Shown here in pieces: positions 18,802 to 27,262 of a DNA stretch of 64,000 nucleotides. The stretch comes from Bifidobacteriaceae bacterium (lineage in GTDB: Bacteria > Actinomycetota > Actinomycetes > Actinomycetales > WQXJ01): the NCBI GenBank assembly GCA_031267825.1, contig JAIRYJ010000007.1:64001-128000 (forward strand). Direction: 5' to 3'. A model generated the notes under the pieces. The model saw only the letters and a list, made by a program, of their open reading frames with translations. It did no database searches and had not been told where the DNA came from. Position numbers and translations under genes: made by a program. Positions within the stretch are counted from its first letter, which is position 1. Every line of letters begins with the position of its first letter.

Positions 18802-21378
18802 ATGGCATCAGGCGCAAACCGGGGTTCGCGCGGTCGGCGCAAGGCTGGCCCTCCTCCAAGGCAGGTGACTCCCGGCGGGAGTGTTGTACCGCGCCGTGTC
18901 TCCGCGACTTCCCGTAACTTGCCACCTCAGAACGCAACCCGAGCTGATTTTGTGCCCGGTGGGCAGCCCACAGCACCTCAGTTCCGGCATTTCCAGACGC
19001 CCCGGCCGCAATCGCGTGGGGTCGGCCCTGGCGGTCCACCTAAGCGGTACACCAGGCGTGGTAAACCGCGCTACGGTTTCTTCAACTATCCCCGCAAGCA
19101 ATACGCCGGTCTACGGCGCTGGGTGCCATCTTGGCGGTTCATCATCTGGAGCTTGGTGGCTTGCGGGGTGGGTGTGGTGGCGGCTTTTGTGGTGGCTTAC
19201 ATGACAATCCAGTTGCCGCAGCCGTCAGACTTCGCTCAAGCTCAAACCTCAACCGTCTATTACGCCGATGAAGTCACTGTTATGGGCAAGTTTGAAGTCC
19301 AAAACCGACAAATCATTGACATTAATGATGTGCCGAGGTACGCCTGGGATGCGGTAGTGGCGGCTGAGGATCGGACCTTCTGGGACAACGCTGGTGTTGA
19401 TCCGATGGCCTTGGCCCGGGCTTTCTACAACAACCTCCGGGGTGGCCAACGCCAAGGTGGTTCGACCATCACCCAGCAATACATTGAACGCTACTGGGTT
19501 GGCCGGACCACCACTTCGTTGCCCGGCAAATTCAAAGAAGCGATGCTAGCTTTGAAGGTCACCCGCGAAAAAGACAAGACCGGCATTCTGGATGACTATA
19601 TGAATACCATCTACCTTGGCCGTGGCGCTTACGGTATTCAGGCGGCCTCGCAAGCTTATTTCCACAAAGACGCGACCGAATTAACATTAGCTGAATCCGC
19701 TTTACTGGCTGGGCTTATTCCAGCACCGAACAATTATGATCCCGAAACTAATCTGTCGGCCGCTACTGAACGCTGGAATTATGTTCTTGGCGGTATGGAA
19801 ATAATGGGGAAACTAACATCAGCCGAACGCGCCGAGTTGGTATTTCCAGAAGTGTATCCCTATGAGGTGCCAGATGTTTATGCCGGACCGCAAGGTTATC
19901 TCCTGGAAATGGTTCGCCAGGAACTGATGTCGAAGGGTGGGCTGACTGAGTCACAGATTGGTACGGCCGGATTGAAGATCATAGCGACGGTCGACAAAGC
20001 CACCCAGGACGCGGCGGTGGCCGCCGCCCAGCAACTCCCGGGCGACACACCGGCTGGTTTGCATGTCGCGGTGGCGGCGGTTGATCCGACCAGCGGTGCC
20101 ATCAGAATGATCTACGCCGGTGATGACTATTTGGTGCGCCAGCAGAACGGCGCGACCCAGGATTACGCTCAAGCTGGCTCAACTTTCAAGCCGATCACTT
20201 TGGCGGCGGCGCTGGAACAGGGTGTCTCCTTGGATGAGACTTTCTCAGGCCGTTCACCAATCAAAATCGCCGACTGGCGGGTGGAGAACTCTGGCAACGC
20301 GCAATACGGCACAATCGATTTGGTGCGAGCCACTCAAAGTTCGGTGAACACTGTATACGCGCAGCTCAACGAACAAATTGGCGGGTCTTCGACACGCCAG
20401 GCGGCGATTCTGGCGGGCTTGCCGGCTGACACGGCCGGTTTAGATGATGACTTGCCGAATGTTCTTGGGACGGCATCGGTCCACGCCATTGATATGGCCC
20501 AGGTTTACGCTACTTTCGCCGCTCAAGGCGAACGCCACGAGACATATCTGGTCGCTTCGGCTGTTAGCCCGGAAGGAAATGAGGTCTATTCCGGGCGCAA
20601 TAAGGGTGTGCGGGTTTTTTCAGAGGATTCAATGGCGGAGCTGACTTACGCCTTGACCCGTGTTATTGAATACGGCACCGGCACGGCCGCTAAAGCTTTG
20701 GACCGGCCCGCGGCTGGTAAGACGGGCACTTCAGAGGAAAACAAGTCAGCTTGGTTCTGTGGTTATACGCCGCAATTGGCGACGGCTGTGGCTTTCTATC
20801 AAGAAGGCGAAAATGGTGAAGCTGTGCCGCTCACTCCGTTCGGCCAGAACGCTGTTATTCAAGGTGGTGGGCCACCCGCCCGGATGTGGGTTGACATTAT
20901 GCGGATCGGGTTGGGTGATTCGGCGGTTGAAGAGTTCCCGGAGCGTCCCAGGGACCGGGCCAAACCATCGCGCCGCGCCCCGCGTGAGACAACGCCACCG
21001 CCGGAGGAGAGCGAATCTCCGACACCGAGCGCCGAACCGAGCCTGTCGCCGACTCCCAGCCCAGACCCGACAGAACCGTCCGAACCGCCGCCCACAACTG
21101 AGCCGTCACAGTCACCAACTCCGCCGCCAAGTTCGCCGCCGCCAAGCCCAACGCCCGCCGCTGGGACTGGTTTAGGAAACACCTGGACGATGCCGCCCCA
21201 GGGTCTACCAGCCAAAACAGCGGCTCGCGTTCAGCGCCAGCAGCTCACACTGGCCGAATTGTCCGCTGGGGGCCGGGGGACTGGTGAACGTACCTGGCTT
21301 GGTGTGAGCCAGCGGCCGGGCCATGTGCCGTGGCATGGCGCCCTGGCCAGTACACATGTCCGAGCGGTACATGTCTGA
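18802..21378 (+). CDS. Class A penicillin-binding protein (bifunctional)
   Basis: An 858-residue peptidoglycan polymerase/crosslinker. A basic Gly/Arg/Pro cytoplasmic tail of about 110 residues precedes one transmembrane helix (113-138). The GT51 transglycosylase holds catalytic Glu in AAEDRTFWDN (about 189) and GGSTITQQYIERYW. The transpeptidase has GSTFKP with nucleophile Ser 460, SSVN as SxN, and KTGTS at 639. After about 710 comes a Pro/Ser/Thr-rich stalk, then about 70 further residues (GLGNTWTMPPQG to the stop) that do not look like a known domain. It heads the envelope locus; the next gene starts 6 bp after its stop. Confidence 0.93.
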   Translation: MASGANRGSRGRRKAGPPPRQVTPGGSVVPRRVSATSRNLPPQNATRADFVPGGQPTAPQFRHFQTPRPQSRGVGPGGPPKRYTRRGKPRYGFFNYPRKQYAGLRRWVPSWRFIIWSLVACGVGVVAAFVVAYMTIQLPQPSDFAQAQTSTVYYADEVTVMGKFEVQNRQIIDINDVPRYAWDAVVAAEDRTFWDNAGVDPMALARAFYNNLRGGQRQGGSTITQQYIERYWVGRTTTSLPGKFKEAMLALKVTREKDKTGILDDYMNTIYLGRGAYGIQAASQAYFHKDATELTLAESALLAGLIPAPNNYDPETNLSAATERWNYVLGGMEIMGKLTSAERAELVFPEVYPYEVPDVYAGPQGYLLEMVRQELMSKGGLTESQIGTAGLKIIATVDKATQDAAVAAAQQLPGDTPAGLHVAVAAVDPTSGAIRMIYAGDDYLVRQQNGATQDYAQAGSTFKPITLAAALEQGVSLDETFSGRSPIKIADWRVENSGNAQYGTIDLVRATQSSVNTVYAQLNEQIGGSSTRQAAILAGLPADTAGLDDDLPNVLGTASVHAIDMAQVYATFAAQGERHETYLVASAVSPEGNEVYSGRNKGVRVFSEDSMAELTYALTRVIEYGTGTAAKALDRPAAGKTGTSEENKSAWFCGYTPQLATAVAFYQEGENGEAVPLTPFGQNAVIQGGGPPARMWVDIMRIGLGDSAVEEFPERPRDRAKPSRRAPRETTPPPEESESPTPSAEPSLSPTPSPDPTEPSEPPPTTEPSQSPTPPPSSPPPSPTPAAGTGLGNTWTMPPQGLPAKTAARVQRQQLTLAELSAGGRGTGERTWLGVSQRPGHVPWHGALASTHVRAVHV

Positions 21379-21384
21379 GATGCC

Positions 21385-23244
21385 ATGATCAGGCCATCAT
21401 TCTTGCCAGATGTGCCGCTAAGCAAGATCGTTTGGGGCCTGGATCTGCCGCTGATACTGCTGAATGGGGCAGCATTGGTGACCGCTTTGGCGGCCTGGCG
21501 CCAGGTCAGCGGACCGGTGCTGGCTTGTATGTCGGCTGGGGTTTGTCTGATGACGGCCGGCCTTGGCCTGCGCCGCGCCTTCAGCTTGCCTGAGCCGCTA
21601 TTAGGCAGCTATGTGTTGGCGCGGCTGACACTGGTTTATGCCGCTTTCGGCTGGCACCGGCCGGAAGGCGGCGCAGGTCTGGTCGCGGCTGATCTGGCGG
21701 CGGCTGGTCCGGGCGCGGCCTGGTTGTTGCCTGGTGTGCTGGTGGCCGCCTGTCTCTTGGCCGAGCCAGTCGGCAAGGCCTTCGCCGCGCAGGCTTTCCC
21801 CTATGCGGCCAAGTTTCCCGGTGTAAAAACCCGCACCAGGCACTTGCCGGCCAGCACCGTGTTCTGGGTCAACTTGGCGGCGACCGCCCTGATCACCACA
21901 CTCGGCCAGCGCCTGACTGGCTTGGGCGTGATTGTCGCGGCGGTCACTGTCTTGGCGAACGTGGTGCTTTTAGCCGATATGGCGGTATTCGCGATCGGCC
22001 GACTGCGTTTCAACGCCCGCCTGCCGCACTTATGGGAAGACCTGCGGCCGACTTTTGTTGTTCACTGGCAAGCGCCGCGCGGTTCAACTTACCAACTGCA
22101 CATGTGGATGGATTATCTAGAAGCGCTTGAACGGCCGTTTTTCATTTGTACCAGGACGCGTGAAAACTTCGCTGAGGTGGTCCGCGAATTTGATGTTCCG
22201 GTATTACATAGAGTTGGTCTTGAAAACACCGAAGACGTGTTGAGCCCATCACTCAAAGCTGTTTTCTATGTTAATACGGCCATCCTAAATGATCACATGT
22301 TGCGCTATCCACACCTGAATCACATCCAGTTGAATCACGGTGACAGCGACAAAATCGCATCTTATTCTCCGGTTTTCCGAGCTTATGATCATGATTTTGT
22401 GGCGGGTCAGGCGGCGATCGATCGTTTTCACAACGCCGGTCTGGCCACCGCTCCTGGTTTTTTTGCCATAGTTGGTCGGCCTCAGGTGTCGGTGGTGCGG
22501 CCAGCCCGCGGGCCGGTGGGTTCACTGGAACGCCCGGCGGTGCTCTATGCCCCGACTTGGTGGGGTAACACTAGCGATTCGAACTACAGTTCATTGCCGC
22601 GGGCCGGACTGGTGGTGCAGGGTTTACTGGATCGGGGCTGCACTGTGATCTTCCGGCCGCACCCGTATTGGGAGAGGCATTGGCGGACGGCCGCCGGGCG
22701 GGACGCGGTCTTCGATTTGCTGGCTAAAGATGCCGCCGCGACTGGCCGGGCGCACATTTTTGGCCCGTCAGCGGAATCAGAAATGTCGATTTTCGACTGT
22801 TTCAATCTTTCGGATTTCATGGTGTCGGATGTTTCGTCTGTTGTGAACGATTACTTGTTTTCGCTTAAGCCGCTGATCATGATGGCTGTGACGACTGGCC
22901 CAGAGCAGTTCTCGCAGGAGTTTCCAGTGGCTCGTGGTGCCTATGTGGTGGACTACGCGACTCTGGATGGTGCGGGCCAAGCGGGCGGTGCGGACGAACC
23001 GGCGGCCGCGGATACGCTGGGCAGGGCGGGCGAAATGGACGGTGCGGGCCAAGCGGGCGGCGCCGAGCCCCCAAGCCGGGCGACCCAAGCCGGTCCTTAC
23101 AGTTTGACGGCCGCACTTGATGCCGTGTTCGGCACCGATCGGCTTGAGTCGGTGCGTCGCGAACTGGAAACCTACTACCTGGGCGATATCCCACGGGAAC
23201 ACTACGTTGAACGTTTCCTGGAGGAGGCCCGCAAATATGTCTAG
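21385..23244 (+). CDS. Membrane-bound CDP-glycerol glycerophosphotransferase-like protein
   Basis: A 619-residue protein. The first 220 residues have about five transmembrane helices. The rest is a TagB/TagF-type GT-B domain: HIQLNHGDSDKIASY with the catalytic-type His, YDHDFVAGQAAIDRF, VLYAPTWWGNTSDSNYSS, VIFRPHPYWERHW and FMVSDVSSVVNDYLF. TagF/TarF-type enzymes add or polymerise glycerol- or ribitol-phosphate from CDP-polyol on lipid-linked precursors. Near residues 528-558 is a linker with DGAGQAGGA duplicated (DNA copies 22969-22988 and 23041-23060). The stop overlaps the next start (ATGTCTAG). The polyol used is unknown. Confidence 0.87.
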   Translation: MIRPSFLPDVPLSKIVWGLDLPLILLNGAALVTALAAWRQVSGPVLACMSAGVCLMTAGLGLRRAFSLPEPLLGSYVLARLTLVYAAFGWHRPEGGAGLVAADLAAAGPGAAWLLPGVLVAACLLAEPVGKAFAAQAFPYAAKFPGVKTRTRHLPASTVFWVNLAATALITTLGQRLTGLGVIVAAVTVLANVVLLADMAVFAIGRLRFNARLPHLWEDLRPTFVVHWQAPRGSTYQLHMWMDYLEALERPFFICTRTRENFAEVVREFDVPVLHRVGLENTEDVLSPSLKAVFYVNTAILNDHMLRYPHLNHIQLNHGDSDKIASYSPVFRAYDHDFVAGQAAIDRFHNAGLATAPGFFAIVGRPQVSVVRPARGPVGSLERPAVLYAPTWWGNTSDSNYSSLPRAGLVVQGLLDRGCTVIFRPHPYWERHWRTAAGRDAVFDLLAKDAAATGRAHIFGPSAESEMSIFDCFNLSDFMVSDVSSVVNDYLFSLKPLIMMAVTTGPEQFSQEFPVARGAYVVDYATLDGAGQAGGADEPAAADTLGRAGEMDGAGQAGGAEPPSRATQAGPYSLTAALDAVFGTDRLESVRRELETYYLGDIPREHYVERFLEEARKYV

Positions 23245-24937
23245 ACTCAGACCTACCCGCCGGAGACCGGATGAACAGGGGGCGACGAATCCGTCGGCTG
23301 ACAGTTCTAGCCCCGCCCGGCAGAGGCTGGCAGAGCAACGGACTTTTAATCCGTCGGTCGTGGGTTCGAGCAGCGTCCCTAAGAGACAACCAGCCGCTGA
23401 CGGCGGGCTGAATCCGGAGACGACAGGCCTCCGGCCACTGGCTAGTTTCCGTCTAGCCCTGGCACTGCGGGCCCTAGCGGCCAAGGCGTTCAGGCTGGCG
23501 GTTTTAGGAATCAGAACGTCTGGGCTTTTGCCGAAGTCAATACCGGACGGCAAAGGCGACGACAGGCAGCTGGCGGCCAGGCCGCCACAAGCCCAGGTGA
23601 TGGTCTATTTTTCGGACACGGTCAACGGGCTTTATCAAATCCGTCCGTGGTTCCGGCCGTTGCGGGCTTTGCACGGGGTGCATCCGGTGGTTGTTATTGG
23701 GACAGATTCGCGGGCGGTGCGTGCCATTCGGAAAGAATCAGGTCTGCCTGCCTATACGATCTCGCACTATTCAAGTCTGGACCGGCTTTTCGCCCAGTCT
23801 CCGGTGCGGCTCGCCTTATATGTCAACCACAATGCCAACAATTTCTCGGTCATGTCTTTCCCGCAGTTGGTGCATGTGTCGATCATGCACGGTGACAGCG
23901 ACAAGATTGTGTCCATTTCAGGGCAGACCAGGGCCTACGATTTCACGTTTGTCGCCGGGCAGGCGGCGGTCGACCGGCTGGCCGCCTATTTGCCTCGATT
24001 CAACGCGGCTGAACGGTGCGTCATCATTGGCCGACCTCAGGCCGAATCAGTTGACGCCGCTGTTCCAGCCAGCCCAGTAGGTAGCCCGCGTCGGTCAGAG
24101 CGGCGTCAAGTAGAGCCGGGTCAAGCCGCCGATGCCGTCCCTCTGGTAGGCGGCTCGCGTCAAGTAGAACCAGGCCGGGCGACCATCCTTTACGCACCAA
24201 CCTGGGAAGGCGGTACGCCTTCAGCCGCGTACTCGTCGCTGATCGGGCTCGGACGGGACATGGTCCAAGGCATCTTGGCGGATCAGCGTTTCCGTTTGGT
24301 CTACCGGCCGCACCCACTGACGGGCAGCCGTTTGCCAGCCTTCGCCGAGGCGGACCAAGCGATCAGCCGGTTAGTTACCAGCGCCGCCCAAGCTAACCCC
24401 GCCGCGGGCCACCGGGTTTCGCGCGGCGGGCCCGCAACGGCTGACCTGGCAGCAGCTGATCTGCTGATTTCTGATGTGTCCTCATTGGCGATCGACTTCC
24501 TTGTGATGGGACGGCCACTGGCGATCACAGTTCCACCAGACCCGGAGGCGGTGGTGGCACCAACGCCGTTACTTGAAACCACGCCCCGGCTTGGCCTGGA
24601 ACAGCTCGACGGTCTGACCAGCTTCCTAGGTGAACTACTTGAAACTGATCCAGGCCAGGCACGCCGCCAAGAGATCACCCGTTACTACCTGGGTGACACC
24701 AGCCCAGGGGCCGCCACCAGGAGTTTTATTGCCGCTTGCGGCCGGATGATCAGTTTGGCGGAACGCGACTGGGCGGCCGCCAGACACAACATGAGCCGAG
24801 GCTTGGCGCTGCCACCAGACATTCTGGGCTCAACGGCACAATCGGCCACGTCAGCGGGTCCGCCCGCGTCCGCGAAGCCCCCGGAACATCCAGAACCATC
24901 ACAACCACCAGACTCCCCAGAACGGGGTGAAATGTGA
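23237..24937 (+). CDS. Second CDP-glycerol glycerophosphotransferase-like protein
   Basis: A 566-residue protein that starts at ATG 23237, overlapping the previous stop, which argues for this start over the longer open frame. The conserved GT-B domain begins near residue 118 (VMVYFSDTVNGLYQIRPWF) and includes VHVSIMHGDSDKIVS, ATILYAPTWEGGTPSAAYSS, RLVYRPHPLTGSR and LLISDVSSLAIDFL. It lacks the membrane helices of its neighbour. The N-terminal 110 residues are not family-like and encode a stretch derived from a tRNA-Lys-like sequence (23310-23370). The loop near residues 290-310 has RQVEPG twice. Presumably it acts with the previous gene on the same polyol-phosphate polymer, as TagB/TagF pairs do. 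Confidence 0.85.
   Translation: MSRLRPTRRRPDEQGATNPSADSSSPARQRLAEQRTFNPSVVGSSSVPKRQPAADGGLNPETTGLRPLASFRLALALRALAAKAFRLAVLGIRTSGLLPKSIPDGKGDDRQLAARPPQAQVMVYFSDTVNGLYQIRPWFRPLRALHGVHPVVVIGTDSRAVRAIRKESGLPAYTISHYSSLDRLFAQSPVRLALYVNHNANNFSVMSFPQLVHVSIMHGDSDKIVSISGQTRAYDFTFVAGQAAVDRLAAYLPRFNAAERCVIIGRPQAESVDAAVPASPVGSPRRSERRQVEPGQAADAVPLVGGSRQVEPGRATILYAPTWEGGTPSAAYSSLIGLGRDMVQGILADQRFRLVYRPHPLTGSRLPAFAEADQAISRLVTSAAQANPAAGHRVSRGGPATADLAAADLLISDVSSLAIDFLVMGRPLAITVPPDPEAVVAPTPLLETTPRLGLEQLDGLTSFLGELLETDPGQARRQEITRYYLGDTSPGAATRSFIAACGRMISLAERDWAAARHNMSRGLALPPDILGSTAQSATSAGPPASAKPPEHPEPSQPPDSPERGEM
23310..23370 (+). other. tRNA-Lys-like relic inside a coding sequence
   Basis: From TGGCAGAGC (23328) through the anticodon arm CGGACTTTTAATCCG and the variable/T region GTCGTGGGTTCGAG (to 23370), the DNA reads like a tRNA-Lys with anticodon TTT. 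GCCCCG at 23310-23315 fits a tRNA-Lys 5' acceptor strand. The 3' half of the T stem and the acceptor do not pair, so it is not a working tRNA gene. It is translated in frame as QRTFNPSVVGSS. Confidence 0.65.
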
Positions 24938-25881
24938 GGATTGTGGCCGTTGTTGTTGCCTACAACCGACGTGACCTGCTGTTAGGCACACTGGACGGAC
25001 TGGCGGCCCAGTCCCGGCCGCCGGACGCTGTTCTGGTAGTTGATAACGCCTCAACCGACGATTCAGCTCAGCTAGCTGGCCAACATCCAGTGGTTGATGA
25101 GGTGCTCCGCCTGAGCCGCAACACCGGCGGAGCTGGAGGATTCTGCGCTGGCCTGGCTCATGCGTTGATGTCACACGGCGCTGGCGCGGTCTGGTTGATG
25201 GATGACGACACAGCGCCAACCCCAACCGCCTTATATGAACTAGAAAAAGCTTGGCGCGGATATCCCGGTAAAGTCACTTTGGCCTGCTCGCGGGTGGTCT
25301 GGACTGACGGGCGGATACATCCGATGAACTCACAACGCCGCAGGCTGCTAGTTTCACGCCGTGAACGGTTCAAAGCCCGCCAAGTCGATGCCATTCCCAT
25401 CCGCACCGGATCGTTCGTTTCACTACTAGTTGATGGCCACGAGGCTTGGCGCCACCTGCTGCCCCGCGCCGCCTATTTCATTTGGAACGATGACCTGGAC
25501 TATTCGGCGCGGTTACTGCGAAATGGTGCTGGAATTCTTGTGTCGGCATCGGTCACTGTTCACCGGACCAGGCAATTCGCTGGGGCAATGGATGACCCGG
25601 GTGAAAGGTTTTTCTTCGAGGTGCGTAACAAACTCTGGACGTACCTCAAATCAACCGCCTTCGGGCCGATCGAAGGCATGATCTATTTTTTGTACACGCT
25701 GCGCGGCTGGTCGCACGCTATCCGCCGGGCGCCAGACCGGTCCGTGGTTTGGCGTGGCCTGCGGCGCGGCCTGTGGGCTGGCCTGATGAGCCGCCCGCAG
25801 CCGAGCGCTGAAGTGCTGGCTGATCAAACCAGTGTGGCCGCTGAGATCGCGGCGATCGACAGCCGGAACCGGCGGCCGTGA
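24934..25881 (+). CDS. Family 2 glycosyltransferase (GlfT1/rhamnosyl-like)
   Basis: A 315-residue GT-A enzyme with GTG start overlapping the previous stop (GTGA). VVVAYNRRDLL is the nucleotide-sugar strand, VVDNASTDDS follows, and VWLMDDDTAPT is the DxD-type metal motif. GAGGFCAGL and the later WNDDLDYSARL are typical of the actinobacterial GlfT1-like subgroup that starts cell-wall galactan, but similar enzymes add other sugars. It has no transmembrane segment. In this locus it probably decorates or primes the polyol-phosphate polymer. Confidence 0.85.
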   Translation: MRIVAVVVAYNRRDLLLGTLDGLAAQSRPPDAVLVVDNASTDDSAQLAGQHPVVDEVLRLSRNTGGAGGFCAGLAHALMSHGAGAVWLMDDDTAPTPTALYELEKAWRGYPGKVTLACSRVVWTDGRIHPMNSQRRRLLVSRRERFKARQVDAIPIRTGSFVSLLVDGHEAWRHLLPRAAYFIWNDDLDYSARLLRNGAGILVSASVTVHRTRQFAGAMDDPGERFFFEVRNKLWTYLKSTAFGPIEGMIYFLYTLRGWSHAIRRAPDRSVVWRGLRRGLWAGLMSRPQPSAEVLADQTSVAAEIAAIDSRNRRP

Positions 25882-26762
25882 ACACTCAACAACGCCAATC
25901 TGGCGCCGCGAAGACGATTTCCGTGCTGATGCCGGTCTACCGGAATGACAAACCGGATCAGGTCAAAGAAGCCTTCAGGTCTGTTACATCGGGCCAATTA
26001 GAGCCACCGGATGAGGTTGTGATTGTGCGTGACGGCCCGGTGCCTGTCCAGCTCAACTGGTTGTTGGCTGATTGGGCCAAGCGGGGTGACGTCACGTTGG
26101 TTGAATTGCGGCGTAACCAGGGCCTGGCGGCCGCCTTGAACGCCGGGCTGAGCCGCTGCCGGAATGACATAGTGGCACGTCAGGACGCTGATGACATTTC
26201 TCGGCCGGATCGTTTCAAACTGACCTGGCCGCGGCTAGCGGTTGAAGGATTCGATCTGGTTGGCGGCGCCATGCGGGAGTTCGGGCTGGGTGATGGTGGC
26301 GCGGCCGCCGTGCGGGAGTTCGGGCTGGGCGGGGACAGCCAGGATCAAACAGTCCGGTCTTATCCGCTTATCTCGCCGGAGATTGAACATCAGGCCCGGC
26401 TAATGAACCCGTTGGCTCACCCCACGGTCATGTTCCGGCGTGCGGTTGTTCTGGAGGCGGGCGGTTACCGGCCGTTCTTCCACTTGGAGGACTACGACCT
26501 CTGGGTCCGCCTAATGATGGCTGGCGCACGGATTGCCAATCTGCCAGATGTGCTGGTGGACTACCGTGTTTCTGAGGCGGCTTACCGCCGCCGGGGTGGG
26601 TTGCGGACGCTGCGAGCCGAACTGGCATTGCAGCGCGAGTTTGTCCGCACTGGTTTCATTGGGCCAGCCACCATGGCACGCAATTTAGTTGTCAGGGGCG
26701 GTTTTGAGGTGGCGCCAGTGTGGTTGCGTCGGATCGCGTTGACCCGCCTGCATGATTCATAA
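25878..26762 (+). CDS. Family 2 glycosyltransferase
   Basis: A 294-residue GT-A enzyme with GTG start at 25878 overlapping the previous gene (GTGA). SVLMPVYRND and EVVIVRDGPVP lead to ARQDADDISRPDRF with the DxD motif, and HLEDYDLWVRLM is the acceptor-side ED motif. Between them an in-frame insert repeats REFGLG twice (DNA copies 26272-26290 and 26311-26329). It is the last gene of the envelope locus. Sugar and acceptor are unknown. Confidence 0.86.
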   Translation: MNTQQRQSGAAKTISVLMPVYRNDKPDQVKEAFRSVTSGQLEPPDEVVIVRDGPVPVQLNWLLADWAKRGDVTLVELRRNQGLAAALNAGLSRCRNDIVARQDADDISRPDRFKLTWPRLAVEGFDLVGGAMREFGLGDGGAAAVREFGLGGDSQDQTVRSYPLISPEIEHQARLMNPLAHPTVMFRRAVVLEAGGYRPFFHLEDYDLWVRLMMAGARIANLPDVLVDYRVSEAAYRRRGGLRTLRAELALQREFVRTGFIGPATMARNLVVRGGFEVAPVWLRRIALTRLHDS

Positions 26763-26971
26763 CCGGTCGACGCATGGCTCGCCCAGGCGAACGTGGGTGG
26801 CGGTTCTCGAACCCGACAGGTCATCTCATCAGGGGAGTGGGTTCCACTTCGTTTGTCCTTAAGGCGGTTTAGCAAGGTGGTGTCCAAGAAGCCGCTGAAA
26901 ACTGTCTCCGGTCGGGTCGGCCAAAATAGGCGGTCGGGATGCCTGGCACCAAGATGGACAACCGATTAGGA

Positions 26972-26990
26972 CCGTGGGTTTTCGCCACGG
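26972..26990. terminator. Small hairpin in the 26.8-27.3 kb gap
   Basis: CCGTGG (26972-26977) and CCACGG (26985-26990) flank GTTTTCG. It could end transcription from the envelope locus on the plus strand or from the candidate small gene on the minus strand whose stop is at 26993. There is no strong T tract. The 500-bp gap as a whole contains this hairpin, the tRNA-like element and that candidate ORF. Confidence 0.4.
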
Positions 26991-26992
26991 CG

Positions 26993-27184
26993 TTAGGCTA
27001 GAGGCCGTGTGAGGTGAGCGGCCGGTCTGGCGTGCCAGTACGGTTCCGCGTGTTGTACCTCATACATCTTCTGGTAATAACGCAAGGTGCGGACGAGGTT
27101 CGACTCCTCGACCGGGGACCGGGCGGCGGAGTGGCGCGCGTCAACCAGCGGCCCAGCGGCGGCGACAGACATACGGGCTGTCAC
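26993..27184 (-). CDS. Candidate small protein of unknown function
   Basis: An open frame of 63 residues with GC-rich third positions and protein-like content in its second half (NLVRTLRYYQKMYEVQHAEPYW). No family is recognised. A hairpin follows its stop directly. Against it, the opposite strand has a perfect tRNA T-arm in the same place, so only one of the two readings may be real. Confidence 0.3.
   Translation of the reverse strand: MTARMSVAAAGPLVDARHSAARSPVEESNLVRTLRYYQKMYEVQHAEPYWHARPAAHLTRPLA
27022..27118 (+). ncRNA. tRNA-like fold with perfect B box, possible Y-RNA-like or tRNA relic
   Basis: GGTTCGACTCC is an exact T-arm consensus. Its stem CGAGG/CCTCG (27094-27098, 27106-27110) closes a seven-base loop. 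Directly next to it ACCGG (27111-27115) pairs with CCGGT (27022-27026) like an acceptor stem, and CTGG-CGTG-CCAG (27027-27038) sits where a D arm would be. The middle 55 bases do not form a clear anticodon arm, so it is not a standard tRNA. D and T arms without an anticodon arm recall bacterial Y RNAs (YrlA), and a Ro60 relic lies 2.3 kb away. Confidence 0.3.
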
Positions 27185-27262
27185 TTAGCTGGAAGCCCCG
27201 TTGGCGTGTAGTCCCGCCCCTCGGTCCCCACCCCGGCGCCAGCTATGACGAGAGATGGATAG

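Noticed and set aside
20859-21215. Gly-rich minus-strand ORF of 118 codons
   Set aside because: It is the antisense of the Pro/Ser/Thr stalk of the PBP and has no independent signals.
23310-23370. A functional tRNA-Lys gene
   Set aside because: The 3' half of the T stem and the acceptor strand do not pair, and the segment lies within an open coding frame, so only a relic is reported.
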